DNA of 64,000 nt from Aestuariivirga sp. (lineage in GTDB: Bacteria; Pseudomonadota; Alphaproteobacteria; Rhizobiales; Aestuariivirgaceae): the NCBI RefSeq assembly GCF_020252405.1, contig NZ_JADCDA010000075.1, forward strand, positions 16,931 through 80,930, written 5' to 3'. Below are positions 1-13,418 of this stretch, in pieces. The notes beneath the pieces were generated by a model. That model saw only the letters and a list, made by a program, of their open reading frames with translations, did no database searches and was not told the DNA's origin. The translations under genes were made by a program, and so were the position numbers. The stretch's first letter is position 1. Each line of letters starts with the position of its first letter.

Positions 1-109
1 TGGCGGAGACGGGTGTTTCAAGATCGGCGACGAGTCTGGTCGATACGATCTGCGCTTCGCCGCGGTCATAGGCGCTGGCGAAGCTCTCGTAATCGGGGGA
101 GATGATCAT
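1..109 (-). CDS. trpE: Anthranilate synthase component I, N-terminal part only (runs off left edge)
   Basis: Reverse complement from ATG at 109 reads MIISPDYESFASAYDRGEAQIVSTRLVADLETPVSA, typical alphaproteobacterial TrpE N-terminus; follows ppiD in the common tpiA/ppiD/trpE gene order. Confidence 0.75.
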   Translation of the reverse strand, partial: MIISPDYESFASAYDRGEAQIVSTRLVADLETPVSA

Positions 110-149
110 TGGCCTATTCCGGCAGAAGGGTCACGGGGGGGGGGGCGGC

Positions 150-2036
150 TCAGTTCGTCTGTTGTCCCGCAACCTGTTGCCAGAGGGCGTCGTTGATCTT
201 GACGCCCACCTGGCCCTGCAGCGCGTTGAGATAGGCGGTGAGAATGGCGTCGGCCAGCTGCGGCTCAAGCGCGGCGGCGATGCTTTTCGCGTCGGGCGAA
301 TTGGGGTCGAAGGGCGGCAGCAGCACCGGCGCCGACTGCATCACGCGCGCGCCTTTGCCGTCAGGCTCCGCGGCGTAGGCGAAGCCGCTGTCGGGCACCG
401 AGAACAGCGCGCGGACGGCGGCGGCCCCGAAGCCGGCGCCCGTTTCGTTGCGCTTCAGGCCCTGGGCGGTTTGCACCTCCGCATTGACTTCCCTGGCGAG
501 GTCGTCGAGGCTGGCGCCGGACCGGGCGCGCTCCACCAGCTTCCTCGCCTTTTCCTCCGAGCCGGCCCTGACCTTTGTGGCCATGACCGCGGCGCGGGCC
601 TGGTCCTTCACCTGGTCGAAAGGCTTGAGCGCCGCGGGCACGACTTCGCGCACCTCGTACCAGACATAGCCGTTGTCCAGCGAGATCGCGTCATTCTCGA
701 CGCCGACGTCGCTGGAGAAGCTGGCCTGCAGCACCTCCGGCGCATGCGGGATGTCGAGGGGCTTGCCCGCCTTGTCATTGCCCTGGGCATCGGCCGCCGC
801 GATCAGGACGAAGGGAATGCCGGCCTTGGCGGCAATGTCCTCGAATTTGGTCTGGGCGGCGCGCGCGTCTTCCACAGCTTCGTAGATGGACTGGATCTGC
901 CCGATCGCCTGCTCCATCCTGACGCGCTCCGAAAGCTGCGGCTTCACCTCCTCGAGTGTGGCCTGGTGTTCCGGCACGATCCTCACCACCTTGAGAAGCG
1001 CGGTGGACAAAGCACCCTTGACGGGCTCGCTCACCGCGCCCTCCTGCAGCGCGAAGGCGGCATCGGCAATGGCCGGGTCGATGAAGTCGGCCTTGGTTTT
1101 GTCGGCGAAGGTGGCGTCAGCCTCGGTGAGGCCGCGCTCCCTGGCCAGCGCCAGAAAATCCGCGCCGCCCGCCAGCCTGGCCCTGGCGGCGGCGGCATCG
1201 GCGAGGCTGGGGAAGGTGATCTGCAGCACGGTGCGCTTCTCGGGCGAGAAATACTCGGCCTTGTGCTTGGCATAGGCGTCGGCGAGGTCCTGGTCGGTGA
1301 GGGTGATCCTCGACACGATGTCGGCGGGTTCAACCTTCATGATGGCGATCGAGCGGTGTTCGGGCGCGGTGTAGGCGGCCGGATTGGCGTCATATTCCTT
1401 CCTGATCTCGTCGCCGGTCGGGGGCGCCACCTCGCTTTCGGCGGTGGTGACCGTGAAAAAGCGCGCATCGCGCTGCTCATTGTCATAGCGGTACTGCGCC
1501 TCGACCAGGCCGGCGCCGGCGGCCACGCCGGCGGTGGCCGTCCCGGTCAGCGCCTCGCGCAGCCTGCGCTTGCGCTCCTCCGCGAAAAAGGTCGCTTCGC
1601 TGTAGCCGTTCTGCGCCAGCGCCTGCCTGAAGCGGTCGGCGTTGAACTTGCCCGCCGCATCGAGGAAGGCCGGATTGGCCATCACGTCCTTGGCAAGGAA
1701 CTGGTCTGACACGCCGAGCTTAAGCCTGGCGGCCTCGTCGTCCAGCGCCGCGCCCTGGATCAGAAATGCGAGCACGCCCTTGTCGATGCCATAGGCGCGG
1801 GCCTGCTCGGGCGTGATGCCCTGGCCGGTCTGGCGGGCAATGTCCTGCAGCCGGTCCCGAAAGGCCTTGTCATATTCCGCGGCGGTCACCTTCTGGCTGC
1901 CGACGGTGGCAAGCCCGGCGGACGAACCGAAGCGGAACACGTCAGCGATTCCCCATACGCCGAAGCTCACGGCCAGCAAGCCAATGAGGAGCTTCGCCAC
2001 CCAACCCTTGGCGGCCTTGCGCATGGAATCCATCAT
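150..2036 (-). CDS. ppiD: SurA N-terminal/PpiD-type periplasmic peptidyl-prolyl isomerase
   Basis: 628 aa, N-terminal membrane anchor (MRKAAKGWVAKLLIGLLAVSFGVWGIADVF), SurA_N and parvulin-like regions; divergent from tpiA. Confidence 0.9.
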   Translation of the reverse strand: MMDSMRKAAKGWVAKLLIGLLAVSFGVWGIADVFRFGSSAGLATVGSQKVTAAEYDKAFRDRLQDIARQTGQGITPEQARAYGIDKGVLAFLIQGAALDDEAARLKLGVSDQFLAKDVMANPAFLDAAGKFNADRFRQALAQNGYSEATFFAEERKRRLREALTGTATAGVAAGAGLVEAQYRYDNEQRDARFFTVTTAESEVAPPTGDEIRKEYDANPAAYTAPEHRSIAIMKVEPADIVSRITLTDQDLADAYAKHKAEYFSPEKRTVLQITFPSLADAAAARARLAGGADFLALARERGLTEADATFADKTKADFIDPAIADAAFALQEGAVSEPVKGALSTALLKVVRIVPEHQATLEEVKPQLSERVRMEQAIGQIQSIYEAVEDARAAQTKFEDIAAKAGIPFVLIAAADAQGNDKAGKPLDIPHAPEVLQASFSSDVGVENDAISLDNGYVWYEVREVVPAALKPFDQVKDQARAAVMATKVRAGSEEKARKLVERARSGASLDDLAREVNAEVQTAQGLKRNETGAGFGAAAVRALFSVPDSGFAYAAEPDGKGARVMQSAPVLLPPFDPNSPDAKSIAAALEPQLADAILTAYLNALQGQVGVKINDALWQQVAGQQTN

Positions 2037-2166
2037 GTCAGAACATTCCTCATAAACTGCCGAGCCTCACCGGGCGCGGCGCACTATAGGTAGGCGAACA
2101 CCCCCTCGCAAGCGCGGGATGCGTCTGCTAAGAGTCTGTTTCGCAAGGGAGTGAGAGCAGTCAATC

Positions 2167-2925
2167 ATGGCAAGCAAAGGGCCGCGGCCGCTGGTCGCCG
2201 GAAACTGGAAAATGAACGGCAGCCTGGCTATGCTGAGGGAGCCCCGCCTCCTCGCCGCCATGCTCAAGGATGTGAGGCTGAAGGCCGACGTGATGGTCTG
2301 CCCGCCGGCGATTCTCATCCGCCGGGTGAAATCGGTGCTGAAAGGCTCCAAGATCAAGGTTGGCGGCCAGGACTGCCACTGGAACGCGGCGGGCGCCCAC
2401 ACCGGCGACATTTCAGCGGACATGCTGAAGGAGGCGGGCTGCACTGCTGTCATCGTCGGTCATTCCGAGCGCCGCGCCAACCACGGCGAGACCGACGAGA
2501 TCGTGGCCCGGAAGGCCAGGGCCGTCCAGAAAGCGGGGCTCAAGGCCATCATCTGCATCGGCGAGACGCTGGAGGAGCGGAAGGCGGGCAAGACGCTGGA
2601 CGTGGTCGCCCGCCAGATCAAAGGCTCCCTGCCGCACGAGTCGGCGGCGTCGGACACGGTGATCGCCTATGAGCCGGTCTGGGCCATCGGCACGGGACTG
2701 ACCCCCACCACCGCGGAAGTGGCCGAAGTGCATGCCCTGATCCGCAACGAACTGGGTGGCCTGATGAGCAATGACGGAGCGGGGGTGCGCATCCTTTATG
2801 GCGGGTCGGTGAAGCCCTCCAACGCCGGGGACCTGATGAGCCTGCCCAATGTGAATGGCGCGCTGGTTGGCGGCGCCAGCCTTAAGGCGGCTGATTTCCT
2901 GGGGATTATCAAGGTCTTCGCGTAA
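2167..2925 (+). CDS. tpiA: Triosephosphate isomerase
   Basis: GNWKMNGS, VIVGHSERR, AYEPVWAIGTG, YGGSVKPSNA motifs. Confidence 0.97.
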   Translation: MASKGPRPLVAGNWKMNGSLAMLREPRLLAAMLKDVRLKADVMVCPPAILIRRVKSVLKGSKIKVGGQDCHWNAAGAHTGDISADMLKEAGCTAVIVGHSERRANHGETDEIVARKARAVQKAGLKAIICIGETLEERKAGKTLDVVARQIKGSLPHESAASDTVIAYEPVWAIGTGLTPTTAEVAEVHALIRNELGGLMSNDGAGVRILYGGSVKPSNAGDLMSLPNVNGALVGGASLKAADFLGIIKVFA

Positions 2926-3410
2926 TGTCAGAAATCCCCACTTTAACCAAGCGCAGGCTCCAGGCGCAGGTGATCGGGCCGATCTATGCCGAGATGGTGG
3001 AACAGCTCGGTCAGGAAAAGGCGGCGGCCATCCTCGACGCCGCGATCAGCAAGGCGGCGGTGGCCGAGGGGCGATATTTCGCCGGGAAAACCGGCGGCCA
3101 GACCTCCATGGCCGAATTCATCAAGCTCTACGAGCACTGGACGGCGGACGGGGCACTGGAAATGAAGGTGCTGAAGGCGGATGACACGTCCTTCGATTTT
3201 GACATCACCCGCTGCCGCTATGCCGAGACCTACAAGGAGATGGGTCTGGGCAAGATCGGTCACCTGCTGTCCTGCAACCGCGACGGGACTTTCTGCGAGG
3301 GCTATGACCCCAACATCGTCCTGGAGCGCAAGCAGACCATTATGGAAGGTGCTTCCTGCTGCACCTTCCGCTACCGCTACAAGGGAGCGGCCGGGCAGGA
3401 CGTGGAGTGA
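2925..3410 (+). CDS. L-2-amino-thiazoline-4-carboxylic acid hydrolase family protein
   Basis: 161 aa; overall pattern incl. DITRCRYAETYKEMGL..GHLLSCNRDGTFCEGYDPNI resembles the ATC hydrolase-like family; start codon overlaps the tpiA stop (TAATG). Confidence 0.75.
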   Translation: MSEIPTLTKRRLQAQVIGPIYAEMVEQLGQEKAAAILDAAISKAAVAEGRYFAGKTGGQTSMAEFIKLYEHWTADGALEMKVLKADDTSFDFDITRCRYAETYKEMGLGKIGHLLSCNRDGTFCEGYDPNIVLERKQTIMEGASCCTFRYRYKGAAGQDVE

Positions 3411-3438
3411 CTAAAAGCGGGTGTTCAGAAAATAGTCC

Positions 3439-3467
3439 TTGACAGCGCGCGCTCGATGTGCTAGAAA
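3439..3467 (+). promoter_or_regulatory. Putative sigma70-type promoter upstream of secG
   Basis: TTGACA at 3439-3444, 17-bp spacer, TAGAAA at 3462-3467. Confidence 0.4.
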
Positions 3468-3582
3468 GGCGCATCATCCTGAAATCTCCTCACTCTACCC
3501 CGGCCAGCCCCTGCCGGTTGCTTTCCCCGGATGAAGCGGGTAAAGCCAGCCCGCAATTTGATCGGAAAAACCCGGAACGCCC

Positions 3583-3957
3583 ATGGAAACCGTCATTCTC
3601 GTCATTCACCTCGTTGTTGCCCTGTCGCTGACCGGCGTGGTGTTGCTGCAGCGCTCGGAGGGCGGTGCGCTGGGAATCGGCGGTGGCGGCGGCTCGGGGG
3701 GCAATTTGTTCACGGCGCGCGGTGCCGGCAATGCGCTGACGCGGACCACGGCCTGGCTGGCGGTGGCCTTCTTCTCGACCTCGATCGCCCTCACGGTGAT
3801 CGCCACCCACCGCGTGTCCGGCTCGGTGATCGACAACGTGACGCCGCCGGCCGCCACAGGCCCGGAGCAGGCCAAGCCCGTGCCAGGCGATTCCCCGGTG
3901 CTGCCCAAACTGGCGCCCGCCGCGCCGGCCCAGCCGCAGGTTCCAGTCAGCCCGTAA
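3583..3957 (+). CDS. secG: Preprotein translocase subunit SecG
   Basis: VALSLTGVVLLQRSEGGALGIGGGGGSGGNLFTARG plus second TM segment. Confidence 0.92.
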   Translation: METVILVIHLVVALSLTGVVLLQRSEGGALGIGGGGGSGGNLFTARGAGNALTRTTAWLAVAFFSTSIALTVIATHRVSGSVIDNVTPPAATGPEQAKPVPGDSPVLPKLAPAAPAQPQVPVSP

Positions 3958-3983
3958 GGCCACGTATTTATTGATTTATCCAC

Positions 3984-4012
3984 AAAGCCCGGAAACGCTG
4001 TTTCCGGGCTTT
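3984..4012 (+). terminator. Terminator-like perfect hairpin after secG
   Basis: AAAGCCCGGAAAC-GCT-GTTTCCGGGCTTT, 13-bp perfect arms, 3-nt loop, between secG stop and pyrG start. Confidence 0.7.
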
Positions 4013-4040
4013 CCAATGTGATGTGAAGCAGATAGGGTGA

Positions 4041-5675
<1,635 letters not shown>

Positions 5676-5679
5676 CCCG

Positions 5680-8040
5680 ATGCGCGCGGCACGCATCCTG
5701 CTGGGGGCGCTGCTTGCGCTGTGCCTTGCGGTTTCCGCGGGCTTTGCGCTCGACCGCGCCATCATCGGCGAGACGGACCGCGCGCTGCAGCAGCTGCGCA
5801 TCGACCTCGACGGCGCGGGCATGCAGCTGCGGAGGCCCAACCTCAGCGACAAGGAACTCGCCAGCCTCAAGGTCACGCTCGAAAAGATCCGAACCACGGC
5901 GGCGGACAGGTCGATCAAGCTGCTTGGTCCGCTGGGAGAGGTGACGCAGCAGCTGAACTCGCTGGGCGCCGCGCCCGCCGCCGGCCAGAAGGAGGATGAG
6001 GGCGTCGCCCAATCGCGCGCCGACCTCACGGCAACGCGTGACAGGCTGCAAAGCCTCAAGGCGCAGCTCGACGTGGTCACCGTCGAGGCCGAGCAGCTTT
6101 CGAGGTCGGTGTCGAGCATACAGCGAAACCAGTTCTTCGGCCGCATCTTCGACCGCACCCGGTCCGTGTTCAACCCGCAGCTCTGGTATGACCTGGTGGC
6201 GGGCGTGGGCGTGCTGTTCACCGGTCTGTCGCTGATGCTGCGCAACTGGTGGGCGGACGTATCGCAGACGGCGCAGCCGCTGGGGCTGCTGATGATCCCG
6301 GTTTTCGTCACTGCGTTTGCTTTTGCCTTCCGGCTTCTCAAGCGGTTCTTCGCGCGCTGGCTGACGGGCTACAAGGCTTCGGTCCGCCCCATCGACAACA
6401 TGACCCGGCTGTGGATCATCCTGCGCGCCCTGATGGTGACCCTGGCGGCGCTGGCGATCCTGTTCTTGCCGATCCGCTTCGCGCTGGAGACGAGCGGCTA
6501 TTTCAGCGATGCAACGCCGCGCATGGTGATGCTGTGGGAGGCGGTGCGCGACACGGTGTTCACCACCATCTTCTATTACGTGCTCGGACGGCGCATGGCG
6601 GCCCCCGGACGCCCCGAGATCCGCATTGTCAACATGGACGAACGGTCGGCCCGGCGGTTCGCCTGGCTGGTGGGCCTCACGGCCTTCGCCGCCACCTTCA
6701 ACAAGCAGTTCGGCCAGATCTCGGCCGGCATGTATCTGAGCCTCAACTACACGCAGGGGCAGTCGGCGCTGGGCGCGCTCATCCTGCTGGTGCTGACGAG
6801 CCTCGTGCTGCTGGCGCTGCGCAAACAGCCGGGCCTTCCGCAGGAGGATAAGCGGCGCTTCTATTTCGGCTGGGCCACCAGGCTGGCACCCCTCGTGTGG
6901 GCGCTGATCTTCGTCGGCTTCGCGGCGCTGGCCACGGGCTATCTGGCGCTCGGCGACTACATCGCTCACCAGATCGTGCGCACCGCCATGGTCGTGACGC
7001 TGGTGTTCCTGGTCTATTACCTGCTCGACGCCATGGTGCAGGCGAGCTTCGATCCGCAGTCGAATTTCGGCACCTTCCTTCGCCGCATCACCGGGCTTGG
7101 CGAACGCGCCATCGAGCGGCTGGGCCTGATGTTCCGCACCATGGTCGATCTCGTGCTGGTGATCGTCGGCGTGCCCACCCTGCTGCTGCTGTGGACGCTG
7201 AACTGGGTCGACATGCGGGGCCTTCTCACCACCCTCTCCCTCGGCATCACCATCGGCGACGTCACCATCCTGCCGGGAACGCTCGCCATCATGCTGGCGA
7301 TTCTGGTTCTCGGCGTCATCGCCACCAAGCTGTTCAACAGCTGGCTCGATCGCCGCATCCTGTCGGACACGCGGATCAAGAAAGGCGTGCAGGATTCGAT
7401 CCTCACGGGATCGCGCTATATCGGATACCTCCTCGCGGGCGTCTTCGCGCTCACGGCGGCGGGCGTCGATTTCTCCAGCCTCGCCATCATCGCCGGCGCG
7501 CTCGGCCTCGGTATCGGTCTCGGCCTGCAGTCGATCATCAACAACTTCGTCTCGGGCGTCATCCTGCTGGCCGAGCGGCCGATCCGGGTGGGCGACTGGG
7601 TGTCGCTGCCGGAGGGCGAGGGCATTGTCAGGCGCATCAACGTGCGGTCGACCGAGATCGAGACCTTCGATTCCTGTTCGATCATTCTGCCGAATTCGGC
7701 TCTGGTCACCGAAGCCGTCAAGAACTGGACCCACAATGACGACATGGGCCGCTTCTCGGTCGACGTGGTGGTCGACTACGACACGGACGCCGAGGTGATG
7801 CGGAAACTGCTGCTCGACACCGCGAGGGCCCACCCCAAGGTTCTGAAGCATCCCGCCCCCGTGGTTCTGCTGACCAGCTTCGGCAAGAACGGCCTCGAAT
7901 TCGTGGTCCGGGCCTTCGTCGCCGACGTGCTGACGGGCGCCCAGGTCGCAAGCGACATCCGCTTCGCTCTTTTGTCGCAATTCCGCGGCATGGGCATAAC
8001 CATTGCCCAGGCCGTGCCGGTGGTGCAGGCGGCGAAGTGA
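5680..8040 (+). CDS. MscS-family mechanosensitive ion channel with DUF3772-like N-terminal region
   Basis: 786 aa, multi-TM; GALGLGIGLGLQSIINNFVSGVILLAERPIRVGDWV MscS signature. Confidence 0.92.
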   Translation: MRAARILLGALLALCLAVSAGFALDRAIIGETDRALQQLRIDLDGAGMQLRRPNLSDKELASLKVTLEKIRTTAADRSIKLLGPLGEVTQQLNSLGAAPAAGQKEDEGVAQSRADLTATRDRLQSLKAQLDVVTVEAEQLSRSVSSIQRNQFFGRIFDRTRSVFNPQLWYDLVAGVGVLFTGLSLMLRNWWADVSQTAQPLGLLMIPVFVTAFAFAFRLLKRFFARWLTGYKASVRPIDNMTRLWIILRALMVTLAALAILFLPIRFALETSGYFSDATPRMVMLWEAVRDTVFTTIFYYVLGRRMAAPGRPEIRIVNMDERSARRFAWLVGLTAFAATFNKQFGQISAGMYLSLNYTQGQSALGALILLVLTSLVLLALRKQPGLPQEDKRRFYFGWATRLAPLVWALIFVGFAALATGYLALGDYIAHQIVRTAMVVTLVFLVYYLLDAMVQASFDPQSNFGTFLRRITGLGERAIERLGLMFRTMVDLVLVIVGVPTLLLLWTLNWVDMRGLLTTLSLGITIGDVTILPGTLAIMLAILVLGVIATKLFNSWLDRRILSDTRIKKGVQDSILTGSRYIGYLLAGVFALTAAGVDFSSLAIIAGALGLGIGLGLQSIINNFVSGVILLAERPIRVGDWVSLPEGEGIVRRINVRSTEIETFDSCSIILPNSALVTEAVKNWTHNDDMGRFSVDVVVDYDTDAEVMRKLLLDTARAHPKVLKHPAPVVLLTSFGKNGLEFVVRAFVADVLTGAQVASDIRFALLSQFRGMGITIAQAVPVVQAAK

Positions 8041-8501
8041 CGGGACATATGGACACCCAGGGCAGCAAGACCCCTCCGCAAAGCGGGCTCGACCATCTCC
8101 GCCAGCTGCTGCAGGGCTGGCATGGCTCGGCCATGGCCGAAACGTTGAATTTCCGCCTCATTGCGGTCGACGACGGCACGGCCACTTTCGAGGCCTTCCC
8201 ATCGCCCAAGTTCTATAACCCGCAGATGCGCATGCATGGCGGCTATGCGGCGACGCTGATCGACTCGGCCACCGGCTGCGCGGTGCAGACCAAGCTGCCC
8301 GCCGGAACCGGCTATGGCACGATCGAGCTCAAGGTGAACTACGTCGGCAAGATCGACGCCTCGGTGACGCGCCTCATCTGCACCGGCACGGTGATCCATG
8401 CCGGCCGCATCATGCTGACGGCGGAAGCGAAGCTCACCGGCGACAACGGCAAACTCTACGCCCATGGCTCGGGCACATTCCTGGTGTATCCCACGAAATG
8501 A
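8037..8501 (+). CDS. PaaI-family hotdog thioesterase
   Basis: [33 protein letters not shown] hotdog motif; GTGA overlap with upstream gene (ATG alternative at 8049). Confidence 0.85.
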   Translation: MTGHMDTQGSKTPPQSGLDHLRQLLQGWHGSAMAETLNFRLIAVDDGTATFEAFPSPKFYNPQMRMHGGYAATLIDSATGCAVQTKLPAGTGYGTIELKVNYVGKIDASVTRLICTGTVIHAGRIMLTAEAKLTGDNGKLYAHGSGTFLVYPTK

Positions 8502-9328
8502 CTCCCAACAGCATCGTCTCCGCCACCAACGTCAGTTTCAGCAACAGCCTCCCGATCTCGCTCATCGCCGGCCCCTGCCAGATGGAGAGCCGCGACCATG
8601 CCTTCATGATGGCGGAGAGGCTCAAGGAGATCTGCACCCGCCTCGGCATCGGGCTGGTCTACAAATCGAGTTTCGACAAGGCCAACCGGACCAGCCTCCA
8701 GGGCCGGCGCGGCATGGGGCTTGAAAAATCGCTCGCCGTCTTCGCCGACCTGCGCAAGGAACTGGGCCTCGCCCTGCTCACCGACGTGCATGAGAGAGGC
8801 CAGTGCGCCGAGGTGGCGACCGTGGTGGACATTCTGCAGATCCCGGCCTTCCTCTGCCGCCAGACGGACCTGCTGATCGCGGCGGCCGAAACGGGCCGGG
8901 CCGTGAACGTCAAGAAGGGCCAGTTTCTGGCGCCATGGGACATGAAGAACGTTCTGTCCAAGATCGTCGACAGCGGCAATCCCAACGTTCTGCTCACCGA
9001 ACGCGGCGCGTCCTTCGGCTACAACACGCTGGTCTCCGACATGCGCGCACTGCCGGTCATGGCGGCGACCGGCGCACCGGTGATCTTCGACGCCACCCAT
9101 TCGGTGCAGCAGCCGGGAGGCCAGGGCGCCTCGTCGGGCGGTGAGCGCCGCATGGTGCCGGTGCTGGCGCGCGCTGCCGTGGCCGTGGGTGTGGCCGGCG
9201 TGTTCATCGAAACCCACCAGGACCCGGACAATGCGCCCTCCGACGGCCCCAACATGGTGCCGATCGGCCAGATGGAAGGGTTGCTGCGGACGCTGATGGC
9301 GCTGGACAGGGTGGCGAAGGCGGTTTGA
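8498..9328 (+). CDS. kdsA: 3-deoxy-8-phosphooctulonate synthase
   Basis: [36 protein letters not shown] motifs; ATGA overlap with thioesterase. Confidence 0.96.
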   Translation: MTPNSIVSATNVSFSNSLPISLIAGPCQMESRDHAFMMAERLKEICTRLGIGLVYKSSFDKANRTSLQGRRGMGLEKSLAVFADLRKELGLALLTDVHERGQCAEVATVVDILQIPAFLCRQTDLLIAAAETGRAVNVKKGQFLAPWDMKNVLSKIVDSGNPNVLLTERGASFGYNTLVSDMRALPVMAATGAPVIFDATHSVQQPGGQGASSGGERRMVPVLARAAVAVGVAGVFIETHQDPDNAPSDGPNMVPIGQMEGLLRTLMALDRVAKAV

Positions 9329-9381
9329 TGCCGTCATCCCTCCCGCATCCGTCTTGCAAACGACATTCGCCCCCGCCATAA

Positions 9382-11346
<1,965 letters not shown>

Positions 11347-11350
<4 letters not shown>

Positions 11351-12273
11351 GCCTTCGAATTCCTGACCGCGAAGATGCCGGCCGCGATGATGATGACGGT
11401 GCCGGTCACCGTCGTCCAGCGCGGGATTTCCGCGAAGAACAGGAAGCCCCAGAGCGGCACCCAGAACATGCCGGTATATTCGAACACCGTGACAAGATTG
11501 GCCCGCGCCAGACGATAGGCGTGGGTGAGCAGCGTCATGCCCAGCGCGGCGATGACGCCGCACAGGCCCATGAGAAGGAGATCGCGCAGGTCCGGCACGG
11601 CCCAGGGCCTGACCAGGAATTCGAGGCTCGGATGCGCGGCATGGGTGACGCCAAGCAGGTGGAAGGCGAGGGCGACGCCCGCCGCAGCCACCATGTAGAC
11701 GGCGTTGACGTAGAAGGCCATGACGGTGGTGGGCTCATCCGCGCTGTAGCGCCGCGCCAGCACCATGGAAAGCGCATAGGCCGCGGCGCTGAACAGGCTC
11801 AGCAGGGCTGCCGGCTCAAACAGGCCAGTGCCCGGGCGCAGAATGATGAGCACGCCCACGAAGCCCGCGATCACCGCCCCCCAGGCCTTGAGCGTCACCT
11901 TCTCGCGCAGGAAAAGCGCGGCGAGGATGGTGACGAAAATCGGCGAGGTGAAGAACAGCGCCACCGCCTCGGCCAGCGGCAGCGCCGGGAAGGCCATGTA
12001 ATAGGTGGTGTAGGAGGTGAGGAGGATCAGGCCGCGCGCCACGAGCAGTTTCCAGTTTTTCGTGCGCAGCGCCTGCGGCCCCTTCTCGGCCCACACCATG
12101 GCGAAGAGGATGGGAAGCCCCACGACGGAGCGCAGCATGATGGCCAGCGTCACCGCATGGCTGCCGCTCAGACCCTTAAGGATCGCATCCTGGGCGGAGA
12201 ACACCAGCACACCGGCGCAGAGCGAGACAACGCCCACGAGGTTGCGGTTCATGGCGGGGGAGGGCTGAGTCAT
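11347..12273 (-). CDS. DMT-superfamily (EamA) transporter
   Basis: ~10 TM, EamA repeats (LAEAVALFFTSPIFVTILAALFLREKV). Confidence 0.88.
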
Positions 12274-12461
12274 GCACCCACCTTGGCGGGCAGCGGGGGC
12301 GGCTGCCAGCCGGGGCGCGGCATTTCAGGTCTGCTTGCGGCGTTTGGCGCCATTCCGCGGCGGCGGTGAGTGGCCGGATGCCCCTGACCACGCCCTTCTG
12401 CCGCACCAACGGGTCATGCTCAGGCTCTCGATCTGGGGCATGGCGGCGAACGCGACGGTCT

Positions 12462-13331
12462 TCATGCCCGTCGTTCCCCCGAAAAGATGTAAAGCCCGGA
12501 GCCGATGATGAGCGCAGCACCCGCCCAGGTCCACAGGTCCGGCCAGTCGCCCCAGATGACGAAGCCAAAAAACGTCGCCCATATCAGCGATGAATAGGAG
12601 AAGGGGGCCACAACGGAGGCGGGCGCCGCGCGGAAGGCGCGGATGAGGAACAAATGGCCGAGGCCACCTGCGACGCCGGTGCCCACCAGCAGCAGCCAGT
12701 CGAAGCCGGTGGGCCAGGACCAGAACCACGGCGCCAGAACGCTGGTCACCGCCGCACCAGCCGTGGCGGTGTAGAGGAGGGAGGTCAGCGGGTCGTCACC
12801 GCGCACGCGCCGCGTGAGGATTTGGTAGTTGGCATTGAGCATGGCGGCGGCGAGCAGGAACAGCACGCCGGCGCCATGGGCCCCCATGTCCTCCTGCCAG
12901 GGCCTGACCACGATCACGACGCCGAGGAAGCCCAGGAGCACGCCGGTCCAGCGCCGCAGCCCCACCTTCTCGCCCAGCAGCGGGATGGCCAGCACCGTCA
13001 CCAGCACCGGGTTGAGGAACATGATGGTGGTGGCGGTGGCCAGCGGCACGGTGCGAATGCCGGCGTTGAACATTCCGGTCGTCAACATCAGGAACACCGA
13101 GCGCAGCAGTTGCTGCTTCGGGTGGCCGCTGACGGCAAGCTGGCCGATGCGCGGTCCGCAGGCAATGATCGCGACCACCGTGGCGAAGAAGAAGCGCGCC
13201 CAGGTGACCTGCACCAGCGAATAGGTCTCCATCAGGTACTTCATCATCGTATCGAGCGCGATGAAGCAGAACATGGTGGCGAGCATCCACAAAATGCCGC
13301 GCGTCCGGTTCTCCCTCAGGTCAGGCGCCAT
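12462..13331 (-). CDS. DMT-superfamily (EamA) transporter
   Basis: ~10 TM, PLATATTIMFLNPVLVTVLAIPLLGEKVGLRRWTGVLLGFLGVVIVV. Confidence 0.88.
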   Translation of the reverse strand: MAPDLRENRTRGILWMLATMFCFIALDTMMKYLMETYSLVQVTWARFFFATVVAIIACGPRIGQLAVSGHPKQQLLRSVFLMLTTGMFNAGIRTVPLATATTIMFLNPVLVTVLAIPLLGEKVGLRRWTGVLLGFLGVVIVVRPWQEDMGAHGAGVLFLLAAAMLNANYQILTRRVRGDDPLTSLLYTATAGAAVTSVLAPWFWSWPTGFDWLLLVGTGVAGGLGHLFLIRAFRAAPASVVAPFSYSSLIWATFFGFVIWGDWPDLWTWAGAALIIGSGLYIFSGERRA

Positions 13332-13418
13332 CAGAACTCCGGCGGCACGCCCGTTCCGGTCCGCCCGCCGGAGCGGGCGAAAAGGGGGCAGACCGGGCGA
13401 CGGCGGCAGTGCGGGCCA

